This document shows, piece by piece, positions 8,614 to 17,946 of a DNA stretch of 64,000 nt (the first letter of the stretch is position 1; the number at the start of each line of letters is the position of its first letter). The translations under genes and the position numbers were made by a program. The notes beneath the pieces are model-generated. The model was not told the origin of the DNA. It saw only the letters and a list, made by a program, of their open reading frames with translations, and did no database searches. This DNA is from DASYAN01 sp963727755 (GTDB lineage: Bacteria; Chloroflexota; Ktedonobacteria; Ktedonobacterales; Ktedonobacteraceae), in the NCBI GenBank assembly GCA_963727755.1, contig CAVSHN010000023.1, positions 28,514-92,513 of the forward strand, written 5' to 3'.

Positions 8614-9825
8614 TCAGGCTACCCAATTCTGGGTGACGAAGAGGATAATATTCATGCCGAACAAGATGAGAGAGGTTGTGGTCAAGATCTGGGCAAGGCG
8701 AGGATGTTTGCTCCATTGTCCAAGGAGTATAAAGATGGGAAACACAACCAGCAAATATCGTGGAACCGACGCCAGTGGTATGTGCATCAAGTCTGGATTC
8801 TGTTGATCAAGCACAGGATAGCACAGGACATATAGTATCATTACTAGGGAGAATAATGTATAATGTAAAGGCAAATGTTTCCATCCTATAATGAGAATTG
8901 CTAATGGCATAAGTGTAAAGAAGAGGTCTGCTAGATTCTGCTGAAATAAAAGAGGCGATACAAAAAGTGCTTTTATAGCATAAAATAATCCTATCCAAGG
9001 AAAAGATGCATAACGTGACCGAGCACGTGTTTCCTCAATATTGAAAAGCCGTGGGTTGCCAAAACTTTTCCACAGGTAGAGCATATAGATCAGCAGTCCG
9101 GAAGGAATGAGAACCATAGACAAGATGGCATTGAGTTTTTGTCGCCAGTTCTCTCGTGTTATAAAAGTGTGTATACCAAATTTTTCAAAAATAAATGTTA
9201 CAGAAGGTAATAAGAGCATAATTCCTGTTGGACGTGTAAGAGTGGCTAAAAAGCCGCACAAGCCTGCGAGCCACCAGTCCAATGGTTTCCCACGGCGCAA
9301 AAAGGAGAAGACTCCGAGGCTCAGCAGCAGGAAGAGCGATTCTGTATAGGCAGTAAAAAAGAAAACCGCATATGGGGCAAGAGCCAGATAGAAGAGAGCC
9401 TTTTTTGCAATGCCATGATCAAAATCCTTGCAGACCAAGTGATAAAATAACACCAAAGCTCCATAGAAACAGATATTGGCAAGGATAAGTCCTGCGGTAT
9501 AGTTAGCGGTGATTGATCCTCCCAAGAGAGTTCCTAGACTATGCATCAATAGTGGAAAGAGCGGAAAGAAAGCTGTATTCCATATAGTATCATGTCGGTA
9601 GCCATAATAAGCAATATCTACGTAATGAACTGCATCCCAGCGCCACCAGCTCTGCAAGAAACAGCGGATATCAGTGGAGCAGTTTCTTGTTACAATATAA
9701 GCATGTAGATAATTGTTATTAATGGGAAAGATAACCACACTCTTAAGTGAAATTAAGAGAATGAGTAGGCGACTGATGCTAAAGGCCCAGAGAGCCTCTT
9801 TCCATGCGACTTTTTGCTTTAACAT
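8614..9825 (-). CDS. PIG-V-like GT-C mannosyltransferase, copy 2
   Basis: A 403-residue multi-spanning membrane protein. The first loop holds SWWRWDAVHYVDIAYYGY and AFFPLFPLL, the signature of the PIG-V/GT76 mannosyltransferase family, whose acidic residue in RWD is thought catalytic. It likely transfers mannose or another sugar from a polyprenyl phosphate carrier at the outer face of the membrane. The start is the ATG at 9825 (MLKQKVAWKEALWAF), matching the start of the neighbouring copy and giving exactly the same length; an upstream extension of 76 residues is remnant sequence. It is a close tandem duplicate of the gene at 9951-11162. Confidence 0.85.
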   Translation of the reverse strand: MLKQKVAWKEALWAFSISRLLILLISLKSVVIFPINNNYLHAYIVTRNCSTDIRCFLQSWWRWDAVHYVDIAYYGYRHDTIWNTAFFPLFPLLMHSLGTLLGGSITANYTAGLILANICFYGALVLFYHLVCKDFDHGIAKKALFYLALAPYAVFFFTAYTESLFLLLSLGVFSFLRRGKPLDWWLAGLCGFLATLTRPTGIMLLLPSVTFIFEKFGIHTFITRENWRQKLNAILSMVLIPSGLLIYMLYLWKSFGNPRLFNIEETRARSRYASFPWIGLFYAIKALFVSPLLFQQNLADLFFTLMPLAILIIGWKHLPLHYTLFSLVMILYVLCYPVLDQQNPDLMHIPLASVPRYLLVVFPIFILLGQWSKHPRLAQILTTTSLILFGMNIILFVTQNWVA

Positions 9826-9950
9826 AATGAATTGTTCTCCTCTTTGCAATGCAATCCATCGTAAAAAGAGCCATGTATGAGAGATCGTACCAGTGCGGCC
9901 AAATTTACCCCCAGATCGTGGCAGGTTTCCTATGAGGGGGAACGAAAATA
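9826..9950 (-). repeat. Remnant of the upstream gene's 5' end left by duplication
   Basis: Minus-strand translation here contains SHTWLFLRWIAL, nearly the same as SHTWLFLLGMIS near the N-terminus of the MptB-like gene at 11156-12742, and the DNA at 9856-9900 repeats the DNA at 12588-12620. The duplication that produced two PIG-V copies evidently carried a piece of the upstream gene, later deleted to a scar. Confidence 0.6.
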
Positions 9951-11162
9951 TCAGGCCACCCAATTCTGGGTAACGAAAAGGACAATATTCAGGCCAAACA
10001 GGATCAGAGAGGTTGTGATCAGTATCTGGGCAAGGCGAGGATGTTTGCTCCATTGTCCAAGGAGTATAAAGATGGGAAACACAACCAGCAAATATCGTGG
10101 AACTGACGTCAGTGGTATGTGCGTCAAGTCTGGATTCTGTTGATCAAGCACAGGATAGCACAGGACATATAGTATCATTACTAGGGAGAATAATGTATAA
10201 TGTAAAGGCAAATGCTTCCATCCTATAATGAGAATTCCTAACGGTATAAGCGTGAATAAGAGGTCCGATAGATTCCGCTGAAATAAAAAAGGTGATACGG
10301 AAAGTGCTTTTATACAATAAAAGATTCCCAACCATGGAAAAGATATATAGCGAAACCAGACACGTGTTTCCTCAATACTGAAAAGCCATGGGTTGCCAAA
10401 ACTTTTCCAAAGGTAGAGCATATAGATCAGTAGTCCGGAAGGAATGAGAACCATAGACAAGATGGCATTGAGTTTTTGTCGCCAGTTCTCTCGTGTTATA
10501 AAAGTGTGTATACCAAATTTTTCAAAAATAAATGTTATAAAAGGCACCAAAAGTATAATTCCTGTTGGACGTGTAAGAGTGGCTAGAAAGCCGCACAAGC
10601 CTGCGAGCCACCAGTCCAATGGTCTCCCACGGCGCAAAAAGAAGAAGACTCCAAGACTCAGTAGCAAGAAGAGCGATTCTGTATAGGCAGTAAAAAAGAA
10701 AATCGCATATGGGGCAAGAGCCAGATAGAAAAGAGCCTTTTTTGCAATGTCATGATCAAAATCCTCGCAGACCAAGTGATAAAATAAGACCAAAGCCCCA
10801 TAGAAACAGCTATTGGCAAGGATGAGTCCTGCGGTATAGTCAGCGGTGATCGATCCTCCCAAGAGAGTTCCTAGACTACGCATTAATAGTGGGAAAAGCG
10901 GAAAGAAAGCTGTATTCCATAGATCATAATGATAGCCATTATAAGCCACCTCTATATAGTGAACTGCATCCCAACGCCACCAGCTCTGCAAGAAACATTG
11001 TTGGATATTGGTAGAGCAGTTGCTTATTACAATATAAGGAGGTATATGAGCATTATTAATAGGGAAGAGAATAACGCTTTTGTATGAAATCAAGATGATG
11101 GAAAGACGGCTGAGACCGAAGACCCAAAGAGCCTCTTTCCATGCAATCTTTTTCTTTACCAT
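9951..11162 (-). CDS. PIG-V-like GT-C mannosyltransferase, copy 1
   Basis: A 403-residue membrane protein with the same signature as its neighbour (SWWRWDAVHYIEVAYNGY, AFFPLFPLL, TRPTGI). Long blocks, for example FGIHTFITRENWRQKLNAI and YTLFSLVMILYVLCYPVL, are identical between the two proteins, so the duplication is fairly recent. Its start overlaps the stop of the MptB-like gene by 7 bases, a sign of translational coupling. Probable role: sugar transfer to a lipid-linked or surface glycan from a polyprenyl-phosphate sugar. Confidence 0.85.
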   Translation of the reverse strand: MVKKKIAWKEALWVFGLSRLSIILISYKSVILFPINNAHIPPYIVISNCSTNIQQCFLQSWWRWDAVHYIEVAYNGYHYDLWNTAFFPLFPLLMRSLGTLLGGSITADYTAGLILANSCFYGALVLFYHLVCEDFDHDIAKKALFYLALAPYAIFFFTAYTESLFLLLSLGVFFFLRRGRPLDWWLAGLCGFLATLTRPTGIILLVPFITFIFEKFGIHTFITRENWRQKLNAILSMVLIPSGLLIYMLYLWKSFGNPWLFSIEETRVWFRYISFPWLGIFYCIKALSVSPFLFQRNLSDLLFTLIPLGILIIGWKHLPLHYTLFSLVMILYVLCYPVLDQQNPDLTHIPLTSVPRYLLVVFPIFILLGQWSKHPRLAQILITTSLILFGLNIVLFVTQNWVA

Positions 11163-12742
11163 GATGAGCAGCTCTCCTTAAAAGAAGAATGTCTTTGTAT
11201 AAGGATCAGTTTGAAGCGAGAGGATAACAAGAGTAATGCAGGTGGAAGAAAGATAGTAAGGTAGGTGATGCTGTTAGCGATGATGAATATATTATTATAC
11301 TGAGATCCCGACCATGGAAATATATAAGCGTGGACAAGCTCAGCCAGAGTAGCAGCATAGACGAGGAGGAAGCAAGCTAGTGATACCGAGACGCTTGGGA
11401 TGAGTATAGCAAACACAAAGGGCCAGACAAAGTACCATGGCTGGATGAATGAGCTACCAAATGCTAGCAAAGCAAACATCGTAATAAAACAGCCTTTCAG
11501 CAGGTTTGAGATCCCTCTTGAAGAAAGCCACAAGGCAAGAAGAAAGCAGGTTCCGAAGAGAACCCATCCAGTCAGTTTACCCTGACTATAAGAGAGTCTT
11601 CCAGAGAAGAAATCTACTACAAATATGCTAAACGAGTAAAGATAACCCTGAGTTTGAGTAAAGGAGCGCTGGAGTGTTTGGGGTCCATTCCAGAAGAGTG
11701 CAAAGCTGTCAATTATGACTGATAAGAAGACAATAATAGCTTTTATAGTGTATGTGACGCGTGTTTTCTTGGTTGGTTGTTGCGTAAAGCTATAGATGAA
11801 AAAGAGCGGAATGACCACGAGAGTAGCAAATTTAATCAAGAGAGAAGTAGTGATAAGCGTCATGGCCCAAACATGGCGCTCTTTGACCAGTGCAAATATT
11901 GCCAAGATGACAAAGAGCACCATAACGATATCATTGTGGCTATTGGCAGAATACTCGAGAAGTATAAAAGGATTCCATGCCAGTGCGAGTGCTCCAGAGA
12001 GAGCAGACTTAGGGGCGATCTGTAAAAGAATTTTATAGACAAAAAACGCACAAATTATAATTATAGAAGAGAATAATAATTTAAAAATTAAAAGTGCAGC
12101 GAGAACATTTCTTCCTGCTATTACTAGTGGCAAAGCTTGAATAACCTGGGCGAGGGGACCGTAAGGTGATGGTAATTGAATAATAAGTATTGCCAGCTGC
12201 CTTATCAGGGGATCATGCATAAACTGAGCTGGTGGGGTAACCATGGGGTTGTGGTGGTATTGCACCAGGATCAGGCTACGTGCAACATAGAAGAAGAGGT
12301 CAAGAGCATTAATGGGATAGACGAAGGTCGTTGTTAACGAGAAAATGCTACCAAAGCTCAGAATTATCCACAGAGTAGTACGGTCTTGATGGCTATGGGC
12401 TTCCCACCAAGCTAGGCCAAATGCGACAAAGAGGAAGCCGAAGACGAGTATAAATGTCAGAAAGGCTGCCTGAGAGTATCCGGTGATACCTCCTAAATCA
12501 GTTTGGGAATTTTGAAAGTAGCGCAACAATGGGAAAGAGCGTAAAAGATACAAAATGTATACGAGTTCACTGATCATGCCGAGCAGAAAGAGCCATGTAT
12601 GAGATCGTACCAGAGCGGCCAATTTTGTAAGACAGAATGCCACGTTTTCTCTTTTCGCAGTGAAGGACTCTAGATTGGCTACCTTTGCCAATGGTAATCT
12701 GATACTATGGTGTATAGTGAAATAACTCATCCTTTTCTCCAT
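11156..12742 (-). CDS. MptB-like GT-C glycosyltransferase (membrane)
   Basis: A 528-residue protein with about a dozen hydrophobic segments. Key motifs are FVYPINALDLFFYVARSL with the acidic residue typical of GT-C active loops, NPMVTPPAQF, PSPYGPLAQ, and NPFILLEYSANSHND. These match the polyprenol-phosphate-mannose alpha-1,6-mannosyltransferase (MptA/MptB) superfamily. It should act at the outer leaflet on lipoglycan or polysaccharide. It is a paralogue of the next gene upstream (13009-14571) and is coupled to the PIG-V gene downstream. The exact glycan is unknown. Confidence 0.8.
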   Translation of the reverse strand: MEKRMSYFTIHHSIRLPLAKVANLESFTAKRENVAFCLTKLAALVRSHTWLFLLGMISELVYILYLLRSFPLLRYFQNSQTDLGGITGYSQAAFLTFILVFGFLFVAFGLAWWEAHSHQDRTTLWIILSFGSIFSLTTTFVYPINALDLFFYVARSLILVQYHHNPMVTPPAQFMHDPLIRQLAILIIQLPSPYGPLAQVIQALPLVIAGRNVLAALLIFKLLFSSIIIICAFFVYKILLQIAPKSALSGALALAWNPFILLEYSANSHNDIVMVLFVILAIFALVKERHVWAMTLITTSLLIKFATLVVIPLFFIYSFTQQPTKKTRVTYTIKAIIVFLSVIIDSFALFWNGPQTLQRSFTQTQGYLYSFSIFVVDFFSGRLSYSQGKLTGWVLFGTCFLLALWLSSRGISNLLKGCFITMFALLAFGSSFIQPWYFVWPFVFAILIPSVSVSLACFLLVYAATLAELVHAYIFPWSGSQYNNIFIIANSITYLTIFLPPALLLLSSRFKLILIQRHSSFKESCSSW

Positions 12743-13008
12743 TAAAGGCTCCTTCTGCTTTATCCTAATATGGGTGTTAGATACTGTTTTTGCTTTAATA
12801 AAGTTAACCTGCAGGCAATAATGGATAGTGCAGGCAAATAAGAAAAGTATCCATGAACTGCCAGGGCAAATGGGTCAAAATGGAAACAGAGTGTCTTTTC
12901 TCTCTTCTCCCTAAAAAATAGGGGACAAACAAATAATATCTGGTGAGTAGGACATAATCTAGGGGGATAGAGGGTCAAAAATCTCTTCGTCAATGCTTAT
13001 CAGAAAGC

Positions 13009-14571
13009 TTATAATTTCCTTAAAATTTGTCTGAGCTGGAAAGCAAATGAGAGCAGCATGGGTGGGACGAAGATAACAAAGTAGGCCATGCTATTGACAA
13101 TGGCAAATGAACTTGGGTTATAAAGTGTTCCCCATGGAAATATATACGTGTGAACGAGTTCTACTAAGATACCCCCGTAGGAGAGGAGGATGGCGGCTGG
13201 TGGTACCTCAGTTCGTGGAATGAGTAGAGCAAGTGTAAGGGGCCAGATCAAGTACCATACCTGGACATATGTTGCACTAAATGCTAGCAAAGCAAACATC
13301 GTAATAGCACAACCCTTCAGTATGGACGAGAAATCCCTTGAGGAAAGCCACACTGCATATATAAAGCAAATAGTGAAGAGAACCCATCCTATCAGTTCGG
13401 CGTCATTAAATGAAATGTAATTCGACGAAAAGTCTTGCACGAACATACTGAACGAATAGAGCCTATTTTGAGTTACATTCAGGAGGTACATAAGCGTGTC
13501 TGGTCCTGTCCAGAAGTATGCACAGATAGTAAGAACTATTGACGAAGATCCTATAATAGATACTATACTGTAGAATATGCATTTTTTTATTGTTGGCTGA
13601 TGAGTAAAACTATAGATAAAAAAAAGTGGAATAAGTGGTAGGGAAGAGAATTTGATCAAGGCAGAAGCTGTGATCAGCATCAAAGCCCAGATGTGATGCT
13701 CTTTCATCAGTGCGAATGCTGCCAGAATGATAAAGAGTGTCATAGCGATATCATTGTGGCCGTTGGCGGAATACTCGAAGAGCGCAAATGGATTCCAGGC
13801 TAGAGCGAGTGTACTAGGAAGTGCAAGATTGGGGGCAATATGGGAAAGCATCTTGTAGATAAAGAATGCCTCAGCAATTAGCATGGCAGAAAATGAGAAT
13901 TTGAGAAGGAAAAGTGAAAAAAGAATATTCCTACCTCCGATTGCTACTAGTGCGGCTTGAATAACTTGGGCAAGTGGTCCGTAGGGTGATGGTTCATTTA
14001 TAAAGCCTCCCGCCAGTTGCATCAGGGGATCTGAAGGAAAGTGAGATGGGGGAGTAATCATCGGGTTGGCTCCATATTGCACTAGGACTAGGCTTTGTAC
14101 AATATAGTTAAATATATCAATAGCAGTAACGGGATAGACAAAGATGGTTGTTAGTGCGAAAATGCTGCTAAAGCTGAGAATAGTCCAGAGGGTGGCGCGG
14201 TCGTGAAATTTGCGTGTTTCCCACCAAGCAAAGCCAAACAGGATAAAGAGAAAGGTGAAGGCAATCAAGAATTTAAAGAAGCCGTAATGAGAATATTTGT
14301 TCAATGCTCCCATATCTGTTAGTTCTAGGGAGTAGCGTATTACAGGAAAATCATGTGAAAGATAGAAAAAATACACAAATTCACTAGTTATACCAAGGAA
14401 GAGAAGCCATTTGTGAGACCGTAGCCAAATAACTATTTTCGTAAGGTAAGGTAGGATCTTTTCCCAGTTAATAGTAGGATAGAGTGCACGGTCTGGCTTT
14501 TCTAGCGTTGACCTAAAAACGCCACGCAATAGAGAGGAATTAAGATTTTTTTCCATAGGAAACTCCTTCAT
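13009..14571 (-). CDS. MptB-like GT-C glycosyltransferase (membrane), paralogue
   Basis: A 520-residue multi-spanning protein with the same layout as 11156-12742: FVYPVTAIDIFNYIVQSL, NPMITPPSHF, EPSPYGPLAQ and NPFALFEYSANGHND. It leads a run of four GT-C genes in one direction, so the four probably build one extracytoplasmic glycan by successive additions. The spacing to the next gene (266 bases) allows for a separate promoter. A short AGGAAACTCC-like region precedes the ATG on the minus strand. Confidence 0.8.
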   Translation of the reverse strand: MKEFPMEKNLNSSLLRGVFRSTLEKPDRALYPTINWEKILPYLTKIVIWLRSHKWLLFLGITSEFVYFFYLSHDFPVIRYSLELTDMGALNKYSHYGFFKFLIAFTFLFILFGFAWWETRKFHDRATLWTILSFSSIFALTTIFVYPVTAIDIFNYIVQSLVLVQYGANPMITPPSHFPSDPLMQLAGGFINEPSPYGPLAQVIQAALVAIGGRNILFSLFLLKFSFSAMLIAEAFFIYKMLSHIAPNLALPSTLALAWNPFALFEYSANGHNDIAMTLFIILAAFALMKEHHIWALMLITASALIKFSSLPLIPLFFIYSFTHQPTIKKCIFYSIVSIIGSSSIVLTICAYFWTGPDTLMYLLNVTQNRLYSFSMFVQDFSSNYISFNDAELIGWVLFTICFIYAVWLSSRDFSSILKGCAITMFALLAFSATYVQVWYLIWPLTLALLIPRTEVPPAAILLSYGGILVELVHTYIFPWGTLYNPSSFAIVNSMAYFVIFVPPMLLSFAFQLRQILRKL

Positions 14572-14632
14572 AGCATAGCCTAATTGCTAACATGGGTAAA
14601 CGAAAGGGGAAAAGAGGGACAATTTTAACAAA

Positions 14633-14677
14633 GCCCCAAGGCTCCTTCTGGTCATGATCTTGGGAGGAACCTTGGGG
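14633..14677 (-). terminator. Hairpin terminator after the thioredoxin-like gene
   Basis: GCCCCAAGG (14633-14641) pairs with CCTTGGGG (14670-14677) around a 28-base loop that also has internal pairing. It lies between two leftward genes; the run of T on the plus side (14684-14690) would also stop rightward transcription. Confidence 0.5.
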
Positions 14678-14797
14678 TTGGCTTGTTTTTATTAAATTCA
14701 TACGAATGACAACTGCGCCATTTCGATTTCAATCTTGGCTGGTGGATCTCGTCCGATCCACACACGCGTTAGTCCTCACGTCTTAGGATGTTGGCTG

Positions 14798-15337
14798 CTA
14801 TGGTTTCCATTTGATGGTGCAGCCAACGGGTCTTGTCTCGGATCGAGCAAGTTCTTTCCCTGCGAGGATGGCATCGAGAGCTTCCCTGGCATAATGGTGC
14901 TTGACAGCATGCTCATCTTCATAGTTATCATCGGGTGCTCCATGATAGCGTAGTGTCTTGGCAGCATCGAAGATGAAGAGTTTCTGGAGTACGCTCGGCA
15001 CCATAGGAGCGGGCAACGCTCTGGCTTTCATCGTGAAGATAGGGGAACACAAAATGCTTTTCACTTGCTAGCTTTACCATGTTCTCGAAGCTGTCGGCAG
15101 GATGCGTTGCAGCATTGTTCGAGTTAATTGCGAATAGACGTACACCCTGTGCGGCATAGTCACGGGCGATAGTGTTAATACGATCTTCCCATGCTATTGC
15201 ATATGGGCAGTGATTGCAAGTGAAAACGACGACAACTGCTCTGGAATTTTTGAAAGCCTCGTAGAGCGTGTTCACTTTGCCATCGGTAGCTGGCAGTGTA
15301 AAGTCAAGGGCTGTATCACCATTTTCAAATTCGTCAT
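14798..15337 (-). pseudogene. AhpC/TSA-type thioredoxin-like protein, frameshifted
   Basis: Three frame segments together give a thioredoxin-fold protein of about 180 residues. The likely start is ATG at 15337 with AGGAAAG upstream. The first break is in the AAAA run at 15322-15325 (one base missing), after which DFTLPATDGK and VVFTCNHCPYAIAWEDR follow; CNHC is the active-site pair. The second is one extra base in the run at 14981-14983; repairing it restores RTPELFIFDAAKTLRYHG, then DDNYEDE and the C-terminal GCTIKWK. Proteins of this type are probable thiol oxidoreductases. Both breaks are single-base homopolymer changes, so the gene may be whole in the cell. Confidence 0.8.
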
Positions 15338-15385
15338 GGTATGTCTTTCCTTTTTTATTATGTATTCATCGAACAGAAAGGGTAT

Positions 15386-15727
15386 TTATGTCCCTCTCCT
15401 GACTTCTCCAGTAGAAGTCTGACGAAAGGCTGTGACAATAAGCTCACGTGGAGGGAGAGGAGAAATACGGCCATCGGCGCGCCGATATGCCCTGCAAGTG
15501 AGGCTTGGCTGGACACTGTACTCGGTTAGTGGAGCAATGTCTGTTCCATTGATACGAATAGTGGGAGAGCCAAAAAACTGATATTGCTGTGCTTCAGCTT
15601 CAGTCTTTACCTCAACAATTTCAATGGGAGCCTCAATCTGTTCTGTTGTCATCACTTCTTGCAGAAGTGCCAGCGCACGCTCATAGCTGGGGCAATCGGC
15701 CCAATACAAGAACTCGACTTTTGGCAT
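15386..15727 (-). CDS. Small thioredoxin-like protein with N-terminal CPSY motif
   Basis: A 113-residue protein starting MPKVEFLYWADCPSYERAL, the pattern of small thioredoxin-fold proteins related to DUF2703 and to helpers found next to alkylmercury lyase-like genes. Only one cysteine (residue 12) sits at the usual active site, with a second at about residue 78 (SLTCRAYRR). The segment FFGSPTIRINGTDI is the cis-proline loop of the fold. It lies between the YbjQ-like and AhpC-like genes in the same direction, so the three may form a redox or metal stress unit. Confidence 0.7.
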   Translation of the reverse strand: MPKVEFLYWADCPSYERALALLQEVMTTEQIEAPIEIVEVKTEAEAQQYQFFGSPTIRINGTDIAPLTEYSVQPSLTCRAYRRADGRISPLPPRELIVTAFRQTSTGEVRRGT

Positions 15728-15750
15728 TTTCGTACTCCTTAAAGTCTCCC

Positions 15751-16188
15751 CTAGCTGGTTGGAATCACAACTCGACCCTTCCCGGTTGGTGGGATATTAT
15801 GGTTTCCCCCGATATAGCGCACGGCAGTTCCAATAGCGGTAACTTCCATCCATTCGTTGTCGTGCATCATTTCGAGTTTCAAATCAACGCCAATGACGCC
15901 ATCAGCTCCCATCTGGTCAGCTTCAAATTGCATGCGGGCGAGTGCCAGACTGCGAGCTTGGTACATTGCCTCAGAGTACTCTTTCAGTTCGCCACGGAGG
16001 GTGCCTTTAGCATTGGTGACTAAGTGATGAAGTGCACCCATCGAATAGACACAGTTTCCCATGACTATCCCGAGTGGCATAAAGCCTTTATCAAGAACAA
16101 GCCAGAATTCTTGGCCTGTCAGGTCTGAAGTGAAGGCTTGCCCACGATAGTCTGGTTGAACATCCATAACATGTTGTGGTTTATCCAT
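15751..16188 (-). CDS. YbjQ/heavy-metal-binding family protein
   Basis: About 145 residues from the ATG at 16188, chosen because AAGGGGA stands just before it; an in-frame start 24 bases further upstream also exists. The C-terminal half shows the YbjQ (DUF74) pattern ARSLALARMQFEADQMGADGVIGVDL, followed by a beta-rich end with GTAVRY. The family forms pentameric rings and has been linked to heavy-metal binding, without firm biochemical function. It is first in a run with two thioredoxin-like genes. Confidence 0.75.
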   Translation of the reverse strand: MDKPQHVMDVQPDYRGQAFTSDLTGQEFWLVLDKGFMPLGIVMGNCVYSMGALHHLVTNAKGTLRGELKEYSEAMYQARSLALARMQFEADQMGADGVIGVDLKLEMMHDNEWMEVTAIGTAVRYIGGNHNIPPTGKGRVVIPTS

Positions 16189-16361
16189 CCCTGGTTCCCC
16201 TTGTTTTCTCAAGTGATCAACACATTATAGTCCCAAAAAGCTAGCCTTTGCTTGACAGCTCGGCTTTGTGGGTTGGGAGGGGGAGGACAATCCTCTCATG
16301 GTGCACTATCCCACGCAGAAATGTGTGGGGTTGCTGGCTAACGCGGGGAAGCAATGGCCGC

Positions 16362-16583
16362 TTAATTATCTTTATGTATAACAATTCTCTCCATGCGTGG
16401 CTCTGTATGCCGTTCCTGATCGCGTTCCTGGAGAGCAAGCAGTGTTTGATGATAAGCATTCAAGAAATTCAGCAGCCCTAGAGTTTCATCAGTGGTCAAG
16501 TCAAAGCTGATCCCTGTTGCATGTCTGAGGACAAGTCCTGTCGGTTCCATACAGGCTCGGTACCTGCCAATCATCGCGTCCAT
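16362..16583 (-). CDS. Hypothetical protein (73 aa)
   Basis: A 73-residue ORF, MDAMIGRYRACMEPTG then ISFDLTTDETLGLLNFLNAYHQTLLALQERD. It looks like a real alpha-helical small protein: balanced composition, amphipathic helix and a charged C-terminus. No family recognised. The start codon lacks a strong Shine-Dalgarno. It stands alone between the YbjQ-like and YtxH-like genes. Confidence 0.5.
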   Translation of the reverse strand: MDAMIGRYRACMEPTGLVLRHATGISFDLTTDETLGLLNFLNAYHQTLLALQERDQERHTEPRMERIVIHKDN

Positions 16584-16771
16584 AGTGAATAACCCTTTCA
16601 GGTGTAAATAGTTCGCAGATCATCGTCTACTGTACTATAACGTAGCATATTCAAAGATGTAACAATGGAAATTACCTACCGGGCTTTCGGCTCAAGCTGC
16701 GAAAAAACCTGCATATTCGCCTGTGTTTAAACCACAACGGCTTGCTGTGTTTTTTTTGTGTAATAGTAAAC

Positions 16772-16808
16772 AAAAGAGCATAGCTATTATACAGAGCCAT
16801 GCTCTTTT
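16772..16808 (-). terminator. Bidirectional terminator after the YtxH-like gene
   Basis: AAAAGAGCAT (16772-16781) pairs perfectly with ATGCTCTTTT (16799-16808). The minus-strand transcript of the YtxH-like gene ends here with a T-run. About 30 bases further left a plus-strand hairpin precedes eight Ts (16751-16758). Confidence 0.7.
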
Positions 16809-16820
16809 GGTGCCTGAAAA

Positions 16821-17181
16821 CTAGACATTGGTATCAGTTTTAACCGTCTCTCTCGTGGTATCAGTGATATCCTTGCCTGTTTGCTTGGTTATTGAGGTGG
16901 CACTCTGAGCAATCCCGCTTAGATTGCTAACAGTGCTTTTCGCACCGGACTTTACCGTTGAGGCTGCTTGTTGAGCGTAGCCTTTCAATGAATTCTGTCG
17001 TCTGAGAAACACGTCCAGAGATCTGTTGTTTGTATGAGTCCAATTGATCCCCTTCTGGTAGATAGGCTCTCAATTGCTGGATGCGCTCGCCAAATTTCCT
17101 ACGTGTCTCTTCGCCTTTCATTGGAGCTATAAGCAGACCAATACCAATGCCAACTAGCATACCCTTTACAAATTTATTCAT
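16821..17181 (-). pseudogene. YtxH-domain protein, frameshifted
   Basis: The N-terminus MNKFVKGMLVGIGIGLLIAPMKGEETRRKF has one membrane anchor followed by the APxxGxxxR pattern of YtxH-like general stress proteins. The second frame continues with GYAQQAASTVKSGAKSTVSNL, a helical low-complexity tail. Joining needs one base removed from the AAA/TTT run at 16983-16985. Total about 120 residues. YtxH proteins are small membrane-tethered helical proteins with no defined activity. The frameshift may be artefactual. Confidence 0.7.
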
Positions 17182-17444
17182 GGGTGCAATCCTTTCGTGT
17201 GCTTATCCTTTGCGTACATAGATTACTGACTAGTTCTATTGTACCATTTCCCGTGTAGAGTTACGTTTCACACAGTTGCTTAGTTTCAAAATTTAACCGC
17301 TGATCTCTCTTGCAAAACCTTCCTCATTTTTGGGTGCATTGCGATCGAGATCTAAAAATGGTAATCTGTAAATCACATACTTTAGCACTCTACTATAATA
17401 TCTTTTGTTATAGTATAGAATTTTTAGTGTTGAGAGGGTGAAAC

Positions 17445-17900
17445 ATGATAAATGCAAATTGGTCGGGAAATTCCGCTCCGTTCCGTATAGGAGTTTTTGC
17501 ACTGATCTTTGATGAGGATCAGCGTGTATTGCTGGCGCGTCGTCGTGATATTGACTGGTGGAATCTCCCCGGCGGAGGCATGGAACATAGTGAGACGGTT
17601 GAGCAAGCGGTACGTCGCGAGGTACGAGAAGAGACTGGCTTAGAGGTAGAAGTTAACTACTTGGTTGGTGTCTATTCGAAGCCGCAAAAGCAAGAGGTTG
17701 TGTTGACTTTCAATTGCCGAGCTGTGGGGGGTGTCTTGACTGCAACTGAGGAGTCTCGCACGTGTTGCTATTTTTCTACTGATAATTTGCCAGCCAATAC
17801 GCTCCCCAAGCATCGTCAACGTGTCGAGGATGCCTTACTGAACTTGCCACATGCTGTTCTTCGTGACCAGCTCAGTAGCTCGGAGGAAGATCAAAAGTGA
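17445..17900 (+). CDS. NUDIX hydrolase
   Basis: A 151-residue protein with a full Nudix box: G44, E50, then REVREETGL at 58-66, fitting GX5EX7REUXEEXGU. These enzymes cleave nucleoside diphosphates linked to another group, with the Nudix glutamates binding magnesium. The N-terminal VFALIFDEDQRVLLARR and the LPGGGME segment are typical of MutT-like housecleaning members. GAGAGGGTG precedes the ATG. It is convergent with the methylase gene. Substrate not predictable. Confidence 0.9.
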   Translation: MINANWSGNSAPFRIGVFALIFDEDQRVLLARRRDIDWWNLPGGGMEHSETVEQAVRREVREETGLEVEVNYLVGVYSKPQKQEVVLTFNCRAVGGVLTATEESRTCCYFSTDNLPANTLPKHRQRVEDALLNLPHAVLRDQLSSSEEDQK

Positions 17901-17946
17901 CATCAGACGCAAAATTTGCTGGAACGGCGGCCTCATTGGCACTTAC

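Noticed and set aside
8417..8716. 99-codon minus-strand ORF starting MEQTSSPCPD
   Set aside because: It is the out-of-frame copy of the PIG-V gene 3' end overlapping the real gene and GNAT start, not an independent gene.
9826..10053. N-terminal 76-residue extension of the second PIG-V gene
   Set aside because: The extension is remnant duplicated sequence; the ATG at 9825 gives the same start and length as the sister gene.
12760..12993. 77-codon minus-strand ORF between the GT-C genes
   Set aside because: No ribosome site, odd composition, no family signal.
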